From positions 43,870,001 to 43,934,000 of the forward strand of contig NC_080560.1 in the NCBI RefSeq assembly GCF_030253575.1: DNA of 64,000 nt, read 5' to 3'. The notes below the pieces were generated by a model that was not told where the DNA came from, ran no database searches, and saw nothing but the letters and a program-made list of their open reading frames with translations. Source of the stretch: Rhododendron vialii. Lineage: Eukaryota > Streptophyta > Magnoliopsida > Ericales > Ericaceae. Every line of letters starts with the position of its first letter. The first letter of the stretch is position 1. The translations under genes and the position numbers were made by a program. Below are positions 13,401-24,200 of the stretch, in pieces.

Positions 13401-14127
13401 TCGCATAATTCTCATATGTTATCAGTCACAAGGGAGGGGAGAGGAGGTTGGAGAGAGAGTAGAAATGGTAAAAGAAAATACTAAAAGTGTTTTAGTTGTA
13501 TTTGTACAAAGGGGCATTCTGCCTTCATCCAATGTGCTAATCTGCCAACTTTACCAAGTGTTTTAGTTGTATTTGTACAAGGGGCATTCTGCCTTGATCC
13601 AGTGTGATAATCTGCCAACTTTTTAAGAGATGAAAGTGCAATTTTTAAGATCCCCCTTGAGGCACATGCCCTGGCCCATCACCCCACACACTTAACTTCT
13701 AGATTGTATTAACCAAGTTTGAAGCAAATCTAACATTAATTGTTTAGACCGACAGTGACTTTTTCAAAAGCATGAAATATAATTTGCGCCTTCTTCATTC
13801 TCATACGGAAGTCCCACAAAAACTTGCATCACTCTCTACGAGACAGATGTAGTAGTCGGACTTCCAAAGTCGCATAATTACTTTGATAATTCTGTTCAAA
13901 TGTAGTACAATTTTGTATACCATGACATAATTTTTTTGAAAGGCTACCATGACATAATGATAGTGTGTGGCTAAATTTGTTGGTGTTTATTTTGTGCTTC
14001 AGCCGCAGGTAGTGTTGCAGGATTCACAGGGGAGAGCCATGCACTTTCACCGTTGATTCAAACATTTGTTCTGCTCTTGGTGGTAGTCTATTGTTTGATT
14101 CCAAACGGCTATGTGGCCTGCTTGTAG
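10430..14127 (+). CDS. secreted GUB_WAK_bind cysteine-rich protein without kinase domain
   Basis: Three exons (10430-10666, 12457-12976, 14003-14127) join in phase to 293 aa. Residues 1-22 are a signal peptide with a leucine-rich core. Then comes the pattern of the galacturonan-binding domain of wall-associated kinases (CRNFCGNMPVKYPFGIDDGCG). Exon 2 holds many further cysteines and a WAK-associated C-terminal-type segment (CFNFSGHSCDELYGSC). The protein ends in a hydrophobic stretch (QTFVLLLVVVYCLIP), either a membrane anchor or a GPI-addition tail; no kinase domain follows. It probably acts at the cell wall or plasma membrane by binding pectin, an inference from the domain. Intron 1 is 1.8 kb and holds two MITEs and a SINE-like piece (about 10885-10950); intron 2 holds a tandem duplication. 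A homologue, as I recall, sits beside POK1 in Arabidopsis. Confidence 0.88.
10960..11332. mobile_element. hAT-type MITE in intron 1 of the GUB_WAK gene
   Basis: A 373-bp element flanked by a perfect 8-bp direct repeat (caaacact at 10952-10959 and 11333-11340), the target-site size of hAT transposons. The ends are imperfect inverted repeats: CATGGGCGGAG at the left, and CAGTGGCGAAG when the right end is reverse-complemented. GC-rich subterminal sequence (GGGGCCCGGGGGCCCCCGGC) surrounds an AT-rich centre. It has no open reading frame, so it is non-autonomous. Confidence 0.82.
11954..12165. mobile_element. foldback MITE, Mutator-like, in intron 1 of the GUB_WAK gene
   Basis: A 212-bp element flanked by a perfect 9-bp direct repeat (atttaagat at 11945-11953 and 12166-12174), the size made by Mutator-like elements. 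The ends are inverted (CTTATTTCCGGAGCAG against CTTATTTCCAGAGCAG). Nearly the whole element folds back. It contains two smaller near-palindromes (GACCGTTCAAAACAC / TTTTGGACGGTC at 12017-12042 and 12089-12114). It has no coding capacity. Confidence 0.78.
13486..13624. repeat. 71-bp tandem duplication in intron 2 of the GUB_WAK gene
   Basis: Two head-to-tail copies start at 13486 and 13557, both beginning AGTGTTTTAGTTGTATTTGT. They differ by a few substitutions and single-base deletions. Confidence 0.85.
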
Positions 14128-14176
14128 CATCAATTGAGGATGAGAAGTGATGATTCTGTTTTCTTTAGTTCTTTTT

Positions 14177-14186
<10 letters not shown>

Positions 14187-14222
<36 letters not shown>
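14187..14222. repeat. 36-base poly-G run
   Basis: An uninterrupted G-run directly after a run of about 16 T, 60 bp past the GUB_WAK stop codon. It could form a G-quadruplex if real, but such a long G homopolymer may equally be a sequencing or assembly error. Confidence 0.9.
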
Positions 14223-14223
<1 letters not shown>

Positions 14224-14877
14224 GGTGTTATCTAATTTTATAAGCCGACAATGAGGCTACTACTGACCATACTCTGCTAATTTACTGCATTACTATATAG
14301 TACATGTTTTGCCTGTGTTTGTGGTGGATTTCACTGACAGCTTCACCGTCAAACAAAATCCGAAGCCCGGTTGGCCTAATTATCAATATCTAGGACTTAG
14401 GGGTTTGCTCCCTCTTAGGGTCTTAAGTTCTAAATCTCTAATGTGTTATCAACTCATTTGGCACCAACCCATACGGAGCTTCACTCTGCTTTAATTGGGC
14501 TCCCCGCAAGTGAACGGTGAAATTGGGCTCCAAGAATTAGTTGAGGTTCTGAGTTGTCAAAAAAAGCTTCAGCGTCAAACAAATTTGGACTATATTGGTT
14601 GCATGTGTTATCATAATAATCTGCTACGTTGATACAATGACTTGCCTACATTTGTTCGCACAAGCTAATTAAGAGTATGCCTCGTGTTACGACACTAAAG
14701 AGTATATTTAGCTTCATTACGTATATGGAGACTTAAACCTATGCATTTTTTTTATTTTTTTATTTTTTTTGGGGGGGAGGGGACGACGACTTAAATGTAA
14801 GCATTTACGAGGAGCTTCAACTACTTACTCTTAAACCAACCAATATGAAAGTTCGTGTTTGAATACAACCAAACAAA

Positions 14878-14964
14878 TTGGCCTTTTAACTCAACTGGTG
14901 AAGTGAAACTAACTTACCTATCTAGTGGCTGTGTAACCTGTGTTCAAGGTTTTTTTTTTTTTTT
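14878..14964 (+). mobile_element. SINE-like fragment
   Basis: A tRNA-like block with a box A-like stretch (TTTTAACTCAACTGGTGAAGTG), a box B-like GTGTTCAAGG and a terminal T-run. No target-site duplication was found, so this is a tentative reading. Confidence 0.35.
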
Positions 14965-15406
14965 AGAATCTAAAACAGGTCTCGCACGCGATTTTGCTAT
15001 CAAGTCTCTTGGAGTTGATACTGGAGGAGTTTAACTGGGTAAATGCATGAATTGTTGTACTCCTTTCTTGGCCAAAAACTAAGCAAATACTAATCAGCTT
15101 TGATAGTTTAACGTGGTAAGATCCATCTTTATAAAGTTGGTGCCATCTTGTTGAGATATTAATAGTGGAGCCCTGGCCTGCTTGAGGATTTTGAAGTTCA
15201 AATGCTAAACTTGACTTTAATATGCCTTCGGCAATGTTAAGCCCTGTAGTCATCTAATAATTTATACTACTAATTTTTTTGAATTTCTACCGGCCGCCCC
15301 CTTTTTTAAGACAATCATTCGTGGAGGAGACAAAAGGTGAATAGTGTAAGAAGCATATTTTTTTGCCCTTTTTCCTTTGCTTTTCTTTTCCATTCGTGAA
15401 ATCCCA

Positions 15407-16302
15407 CCATATGACCAAATTTGAGATTCAAAATACAACCTTATTGAGATACTATTCTCAAAAAGTTTAAAATCATCGAAATCCATTCAAAACGATTGTT
15501 AATGACATTTTTTTTGTCGTTATGCCGTGTTAAAGATATTGATCACTTTGGGGAGATTGATTCACATTTTGTTTATTCATCTACCAACTATATACATTTA
15601 ATACCTCGTCTACTTATCTCAAGTATTTATATATAGTATCTGTAGATATAAAAATATCAAATAAGCAAAAGCAATACAAATAGATCACTTATTTTTTCTT
15701 ATTATTTTCTCCAACATGACGCGTATTCCATAGCAACGAACTTGATAATTTGCTGGGATAAGTAGTAGACAAATACTAGTAGTATATAAAGTCACATATT
15801 TTGTATGAAACTATATAAAAAATGTTTGCTGGCATATAATTTTTCAAACCAGAACAATTACCATATGACCAAATTTGAGATTCAAAATACAACCTTAATG
15901 AGATATACACTATTCTCAAAAAGTTTGAAATCATCGAAATTCATGTAAAACGATTGTTAATGGCATTTTTCTTCTTGTTGTTGTTAGGACGTGTTAAAGC
16001 TATTGAACGCCTTGAGAGATTGATTCACATTTTGCCTATGCATCTACCAATTGTATACATTTATAATACCTTGCCTACCCATCTCAAGTATTTATATATA
16101 GTTTTTTTTTGTATATAAAAAAAAATATCAGATAAGCAAAAGCAATACAAATAGATCACTTCTTTTTTTCTTCTTATTTTCTCCAACACGACCATATTCC
16201 ATAACAACGAATTTGATAATTTGCTCGGATGAGTAATAGACAAATATGTACCTATATATAAAATGCTTGTTGGCATGCGATTTTTCAAACCAGAACAATT
16301 AC
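15407..16302. repeat. 454-bp intergenic tandem duplication
   Basis: Two head-to-tail copies begin with CCATATGACCAAATTTGAG at 15407 and 15861. Both end with TTTTTCAAACCAGAACAATTAC. The copies differ by substitutions and small indels throughout, so the duplication is not recent. Confidence 0.88.
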
Positions 16303-17934
16303 TTGCCTTCGTACTTTCAATTAGTCAGTATGTAGTCATTTTGCCACAATATTTTTTACCAACTTTTCCACAAAAAGTCCCCAACTTTCTGCCGGTTGGA
16401 TTTGGTATCAATTTTTCTCATGTACCATGAGTGTTGTTTAAGATTTTGTTTTTCCACGTTTTGATGTTCAGCTTTATCTTTTTTTTTATCATCCTGACCC
16501 AGTGACAACTTGTTTGAATTCAAATTCCCTCCTCCCCAGTTCCATTTTTTTCATTGGATACCCTTTTTAGGATAGTAGGTTCTTGGCTATAGAATATTGG
16601 AGGCTGTCTTATTGTATATTTGGCCCTTAGTTTAGGCCTTGGTTTGTCTCTCTTCAAGGTGCATGTCTCTTGTTGTTGTTTTCAACCGGCTTTATTCATA
16701 GTTTGATTGGTTGTGAGTGGACTTGCCATGTGGATTCCAGTTTGTTTGCTTAATGAGAGATTAATTAATTATTTATTTTTAAAAAAAAGGGACAACACCG
16801 TGATACTTATGCCATATATATAGCCAAACTCTAGTAATTCAAAGTTCTCTTTAATGCTCCTTTACTTACATACATATTTACTTGATTTAATGGAGATTGT
16901 GACAACTATGAGATTACGTGAAGGAAATATAATCAGTCTTTCCAAATTGTAGGCAATTACTTCAAGTTGGCATAAAAGTTCACTCTCAATGTCTATCTAT
17001 TATGGCAAGAGGTTTATATTAGGGTGTCAATTTATAATTATCTTACATTATACATGTGTCTTCTCTTTTGTTTCTATTAGGATGACCAAGTTGACGAGGA
17101 GTGCTTGGCTCCATGCCATTCTCGCTAATTAGGAACTAAGAAAGTTTACATGTGTTGCCCTCAAAGGATGTGAGCCACCAACTAAAGATTCAAAGTTGAA
17201 GGAATACATACATCACTTGTTCCTAGAAAAGATAATGTGATAGAATAAGGATAAACATTTGTACTCGATTTAGTACTTCCCTTTCAAATTTTACCGCCCA
17301 TTTGGAGAGTGAGAAATATATGGTGAACAAAATTAGAACAAATGATGATACTTTCACTCACTCGGATAAATAAAAGAGATGAAAAATGATAAGGAATTAA
17401 ATAAAAGAAGATGATTTTGATGAGATTTGATGAGAAACACAAACATTTATTTTCTCTCTATTGCTCATAATCTAAGAGAAAAAATATTCCATGCTCTTAG
17501 AACAATTGCTCGAGAGACAGTCCCACCATACATTATTGTATTCACTTAAAAAAACATGAACCTGATATTAATATGTGGCAAGAAAGACTCCTGAAACATC
17601 GCTATAGGAGAATGAAATAGTACCTTCAAAGTTAAGGTGGCGTTTCCGCTAAACTAGAAATTGTGGACACCTTCTTGTCGCTACTTTGTAGTCAAGTTAT
17701 TTTTACTTAACGATATGTAAAAAACTTTTTTGTACTGCTTGGGGCCTTGGAGAAAGAAAATATATTTTGTGTTTTAGTTTAGTGAAAACGACTTAACTAA
17801 AAACAATAAGTTACAGAGATAGTGGAAGTGGAAACAAGGCCAAGATGTCTTCTAGAAACAGAGATTTGGGGGTCATTGTGAGAATTACTAGACGTTAGGG
17901 GGTATTCCTCAATTAGCTACATTTTCAATTTGAA

Positions 17935-17939
17935 AACGG
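17935..17939 (+). promoter_or_regulatory. possible mitosis-specific activator (MSA) core upstream of POK
   Basis: AACGG lies 307 bp upstream of the POK start codon, within GAAAACGGGCGG. MYB3R factors bind such cores in plant G2/M genes, and a phragmoplast kinesin would be a fitting target. A 5-bp match is weak evidence. Confidence 0.25.
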
Positions 17940-18067
17940 GCGGACTTTCTTTTACTCCATCTGCCATCGTAGTGTTCTTTACATCTGACACTGATATAAG
18001 CTTCAGAGCTTTTCTCTCTTTCTTTTCACAATACAGATTCCTCAAATCTCGAAACATCACCACTGTT

Positions 18068-18142
18068 ATGGCAATCACGCCTTCATCTTCATCATCATTA
18101 TCACAATCATTACCATTACCATTACCATCATCATCTCATTGA
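18068..18142 (+). promoter_or_regulatory. upstream open reading frame in the POK leader
   Basis: A 24-codon frame (MAITPSSSSSLSQSLPLPLP and four more residues) ends 103 bp before the POK start codon and is in a different frame from it. It is Ser/Pro/Leu low-complexity, from (TCA)n/(CAT)n-rich DNA. If the transcript starts upstream of it, it could dampen POK translation. Confidence 0.4.
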
Positions 18143-18245
18143 TTGACCAATTCCATCAAACCCTCTTTGATTCAGTACTATGCGTTAGGGTTACTCCATC
18201 TCTGAGTAACACCGAACTTCTTCTGCTCAAATTAGAAGCCCATCA

Positions 18246-21200
18246 ATGTCTAAGGACAACTCTTCCGACCGATTCCTCTTTTCGAAGACCGCACGAAACG
18301 AAGGAAACGAGAATGACTTCGAAACCGAACCGAGTGCAACTCATTTCCCCCCTCCGAGAACACCTCTCAACTCAATTCCAGATCCCTCTCAGTACCACCG
18401 AGAAACTCAAGACCCCGATTTCGAGTCCAAGGATAAACTGGGGAGTACCCGAGCAAACCCTAGGATTTTCGCGACTCCTAGGGTTTATGGCAGGGGAAAA
18501 GCACAATCAGAGCCTAACTCCGTGCAAACTACTCCCGTGAGGAGTGTTTATAGGGTTTCGAATGTTGGATCAACGTCGGGGAATTTTGGTGTGTCAAGGG
18601 CTCCTCAGTATTCTGGAGCTAGAGGAGGGAGTTTTTCTAGGGTTTCTAGAGGGATTCCACTTTTGAATTCTGAGCAGTCCATTGAAATCCCACATTTCGA
18701 GCTGGTGGAAGATCCTTATTTCTGGAGGGATCACAATGTGCAGGTTGTATTATTGTGTTTTTATTAATCGTGCATGATTTTAGACTTTTAGTGCTGTTAG
18801 TATCTTAAGTCCGTTTCTTCAATGTTGGGTATACAGGTTTTGATACGGATTAGACCGCTGAATAATACGGAGATGGTATCTCAAGGTTATGGCCAGTGCT
18901 TGAGGCAAGAGAGTGCGCAGACGTTAGTATGGCTTGGCCATCCCGAAGCCAGATTTACTTTTGATCACATAGCATGCGAAACGATATCACAGGTACTATT
19001 TCAATTACATGCATGCAAACACATCTAGACAAACAAATTATGATGCATTAGATAAAGTTCATGTGGATTGTAATCTGATTTGTCAAATGAGTATTTTATG
19101 TAGGAAAAGCTCTTCAGGGTTGCTGGATTGCCCATGGTGGATAATTGCATGTCTGGGTATAATAGCTGTATGTTTGCTTACGGGCAGGTATCCCCTAACA
19201 GAAAAATTTGTTCATTCTGTCATTGTAATGTATAATGCCATAGATTTTGAGGTCGATGTTGTGTTGCAGACGGGTAGTGGGAAAACACATACCATGATGG
19301 GTGAGATATGTCAGATGGATGGCAAGCTCAATGAAGATTGTGGCATTACTCCTCGTATTTTTGAGTATTTGTTCACAAGGATTAGTGAGGTTAATATATA
19401 ACTAGTCAATGAGTAGCAATTAGTTTCAACTTTCATGTGCTCCTTTATAACTACGATCAATTGTCTAGGAAGAGGAGGGCAGAAGGGATGAAAGACTGAA
19501 CTACAGCTGCAAATGTTCCTTTCTTGAGATATACAATGAGCAAATAACAGACCTCCTGGAGCCTTCATCAAGCAATCTTCAAGTAATTTTTTTGTTCTTG
19601 GTGTTCATTTCCAGGATTTTCGTATTACATTTATGCACAATGAGACATACAAATTGCTTTCATTCTATAGCTCAGAGAAGACCTAAAGAAAGGGGTATAT
19701 GTTGAAAACCTTACAGAACATAGTGTGAACACTGTTGACGATGTTCTCAAGCTTCTGTTACAGGTGTGACTGAATAATGAACATTTGTCTTCTACTATTA
19801 CGTGTTAGAGCGTTTAATTGATGTATTCTTTTTAAATCTATACAGGGTGCTGCGAATAGGAAAATTGCAGCAACCTATATGAATAGTGAGAGCAGCCGGT
19901 CTCATAGCGTCTTCACATGCACAATCGAAAGCCACTGGGAGAAAGACTCTACTACCCACATTAGGTTTGGAAGGTTGAATTTAGTAGATCTAGCTGGTTC
20001 AGAAAGGTATGCATCAATTTTGAAATCTGAACACCTCAGTTCATTGTGTTTCTTGGCTGTACTTGTTTTCTTATTCTTTTTCTGTCGTTGGCATGTGTGC
20101 ATGGGGCGAATTGATTCTGTGCTGAACTCACTCTGTCCGTTTGATTAGGCAGAAGAGCTCTGGGGCAGAAGGAGATCGTTTGAAAGAAGCGGTGAATATA
20201 AACAAATCGTTGTCAACTCTTGGGTAATAGACCAAAAACCTGCCTGGAGTTTGTAACTTTTGTTGCTCCAAAAAAAAGATAGGAGGCTGCAGTAACTTCC
20301 AATGTTTGTTTTCCCTATCTATGCATGCACTTTCAATCCTGTTTATGGCCCCAGTTGTCCTATCTTCATGAGTTGAGATGCTATGTTCTAAAGAATAAAG
20401 GAAACTCAACTCAGCACGACTTAATCCAAATTATCTGTGACATTTGTTAATATGCATGAGAGTTTTAGATCTTGTCATTACTTAACTGTAACATCTCATT
20501 GTTTTGTGATTGTAGCCTGGTGATAATGTCTTTGGTGGATGTAGCACACGGGAAACATAGACATGTACCGTACAGAGATTCCAGATTAACATTTCTCCTT
20601 CAGGTTACATAATAAAGCTCTTGTCTATAAGATGGCATCTACGTAATAAATTTTATGGTTCCTAATGTCATGATATAACTCAAACTGCATAGTGTTCCTC
20701 TTTAAATGCAGGATTCTCTTGGTGGGAACTCGAAGACAACTATTATTGCAAATGTTAGCCCATCTATTTGGTCTGTGCTAAAAAACAAGTTTGCTCCACA
20801 TGGATATTTTGTTGGTTTCGTACTTCTGTTTTGCTTGATTTTTTTTTATTAATTACTTTACAACATATATGCAGTTCTGCAAATGAGACATTGAGCACTT
20901 TGAAGTTTGCTCAGCGTGCCAAACTTATACAGAACAATGTACAGCCTTTTAACTCATGTTTTTTTTGTTTTTTCTCAATACATGATGCTTGCCACCTTCG
21001 TTGCTTGACTTTCCTTGTAACTATTTAGGCTAAAGTAAATGAAGATGCTTCAGGCAATGTAACAGCATTGCAGAGGCAAATCCAGCAGTTACAGGTAAAT
21101 CCACAGTTTTTTGCACAATGTCCACATGTCAATTTCACTGAGGCATTTATCTCTTTCAAACAGGGCCAGTTGTCCTTTTTAATGGAACATTACAACGTTT

Positions 21201-24200
21201 CGAAGCCTGTTTCGAATTTTGTGCCAAAGTTACAACAATCTAACTTGGGTCATTCATTAGAGGGAAACATGTGTGATGATCATAACACACAAATGGCTGG
21301 GAACAGGAAGGTAATCTTCAGGTCTACTCTGATGGGTTATTTGTTCATGTTCTATGGGTTGTGCAGCCATATACTAATTTATATGTTGCAGATGGTTTGT
21401 TTGGAGGCTACATTAGTTGGTGCCCTCAGGAGAGAGAAATTGGCTGAGACTGCAGCAAGGAGATTGGATGCTGAGATTGAACAAATGAACCGCTTAGTAT
21501 GTCTAGCTATTACAAAAGCTTGGTTTTGTTTTAACTTCATTCAAGAAACTTAGAAATTGGAGTAGCCATGATCTGTGACTACTGTGTTTCTACCTAAAAT
21601 CAAACCCAGATGTGGCATCTTGTAGGATTTACCAATTTATTTCTGTTGTGGATCCTATTGCAGGCTCAGCAAAGGGAAGAGGATGCCCAGCGTGCAAAAA
21701 TGATATTAAGGTTCCGAGAGGAAAAAATAAAAAGACTAGAGTTGTTTGCAGATGGTCTACTCTCTGCTGACAAGTATCTTATGGAGGAAAACAATATTCT
21801 AAAAGAGGAGATTCAGCTGCTTCAAGGAAGGATTGATAGGAATCCGGAGTTGACCCGGTTTGCGTTGGAGAACGTTAGACTCCTGAACCAGATAAGATTG
21901 TAATGCTCATGAGTCACAAATACGTTGATAACGTTTTTAATGAGTTTCTCCATTCCCTTCCTCAATGCTGCTTGTTGCTGTTTCTACTAGGTTTCAAGAA
22001 TTTTATAAACAAGGAGAGCGAGAAAAATTGCTTGCTGAAATTTCAGAATTGCGTAATCAGGTTTTGGGAGATTCCTTCTTTGGATTTTTGCTTTCTTATT
22101 CAACAACTAGGATAATTACATCCAGTTATGGATAGACTAAAAAATATTGATTTTGCAGCTTTTGGAAACTCTTCAAGGAAACTATGGCATGCATAAATTT
22201 GTGTACGGAACAGAGCAGGTTTGGAATGCAATATCCAGCCAATACCATAAGTTGGTTCTGAACATTTGTTATCTTTTGATCTCTTATCATCAAAAAATTG
22301 CAGGATAATGATGCTATAAAGGAGGTGGAAGACTGCAAGAACATGAACTCCAAACTTATGAGGTATGCTTTGCTAAATCTTTTTTAGGTATTGTATACGT
22401 AAGTTAGGTGTTGATGCCTCCTTCCCATTTTGCTGTGGGGAAGCTGACAAGTTGCCTGTCCATCAATTCTCTAATTTTTTTTTTTCAATTCAAAAGTACG
22501 CAATTAATTCACATGAATCAATTGAATGAAACCCTTGTTATATGGTTGATGCAAATGATTAGATTACTTTTGTGCATTTGATTTTGAGAAGTTCAATTCA
22601 CATGAGCACTGTCGGTGGCCTTAGCATCTGAACTCTCGATAGAGTACTTCCTTTCTAAACTTTTTTTCCCATAGAATGAACAAGTAGAAACGGTTCTGCG
22701 TAATGTTTATTTCAGCTTTATGATTTCATAGGGAATACCTATAGAAGGGTTTTGATGCTTATGAGCAGCATTGACAAATTCTTTTGGATTTCTTATTCAA
22801 ATCTTTATGTCTGCAGGGAAGTTGATGAATTACGAGAAGAACTGAGAAAATACTGTCACCAAGCTGTATGTGGTTCAGTAAGGGTAGCTTATAAGTTGCT
22901 CAAGAACTGTTTTTTTGGTTTTTTTTCCCATGGTGGTTTATGCCTTTTGCTTCCTTTGTAGGCTGCAGATTTCTTAGTCAAGTATCCAGAGGAACTCAAG
23001 CAAACAGATACATGTTCAGTGGTAAGAAGATAGATTACTCCTGTGTTCTTTGATATGTTTTTTTTTCCTTTTTCCTCAGTTGTTCTTGCATTTCTTCTTC
23101 TTTTCCTGTCTTGTTCATATTCATAAGTCAAAGTGGGTTTTTATTGCAGTCTATTTCTTAAAATTACATTGCTTCAATAGCCTGGGTTTCTTGTGGTTTA
23201 TACTTTTTTTTTTCCAGACAAAGAAACAAAAATATACATGTGTTTGTAGCTACTTGACAATTATATGCATGAACTGCTATCCATTATTCAATACCAATTT
23301 ACTAGGAAAATATTTCATTTTCTGTAATCAAGGATATAATTTCAGTTACGAAGTTGAATGAATGATCCATGAATTTTGATGATTTATTGGTGATGACGCA
23401 AATGGATAGATGATAATTCCTTACGAATCTGCAATAATGGTTCTGTTGCATTATGGATTCTGGGGGTCTATCTTTTTTTTTTAATCTTCGTGATTTTGGT
23501 CATTAAGTTGTCAGGTCTGTTACAGGTCGAAACTGTATCAAACAGAAGTGATTCAGGAGATGAGATGGCATCTTGCAATCAGCAAGAGGGTGAAGTTCTA
23601 AATTACAGTGACAAGAAGATCGGTGATGCCTTTGTTATGCGGTCTAGTTGCCCTCAAGAAGAGTTATTGCATGCAAGATCCTTGATTGAAACAATGGAAT
23701 CCGAGCAGGTCCGTCTGATCAAAGAGCTGCAGCTTATGCAGGAGGAGAATTGTATATACCGGGAAATCCTAAGCAATAAGGACCTGATAGACAGAGAATC
23801 TGTGCTTAAGCTTGAAAACTTCTGCAAGGAGAAAAGTGATTTTGAAAATAAAAGAGAGGCTGTTGATATGGGAAACAGCAACGATATCAGGTCAGTGTCT
23901 TTGCAAGCTAAGTTGGACAAGATGATCAAGGAACTTGACGAGGCTCGGTCACTTAATTGCCAATATCAAGAGGATCAAGTAACGCAGCTATCTTGGAAGC
24001 ACCAAACTGAATTAGTCTGTGAACAAGTTGAGATGGAAACAGCTAAAACAATTCTTCATTTACAGGAAGAGGTGGCTGCCCTTCAGTCAGAACTTGAGAA
24101 GAGATTATGTTACACGGCTGAAGAAAATATGAGACTGAGAGACAAAGTAGCAGCTAGAGAGGATGAAATTAGGGTGGTGTCGATGGAGTGGGAAAGGGCA

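Larger units (their letters stand above)
14128..18245. other. 4.1-kb intergenic region between the GUB_WAK and POK genes
   Basis: No gene recognised; short open frames lack family motifs and splice continuity. It holds the 3' end of the GUB_WAK transcript, a T/G homopolymer pair (14170-14222), a second T-run/G-run (about 14746-14779), a SINE-like piece, a 454-bp tandem duplication and the POK promoter and leader. Confidence 0.6.

Noticed and set aside
14309-14494. Open frame MPVFVVDFTDSF as a small gene
   Set aside because: Short, no homology recognised, in repeat-rich intergenic DNA with no supporting signals.
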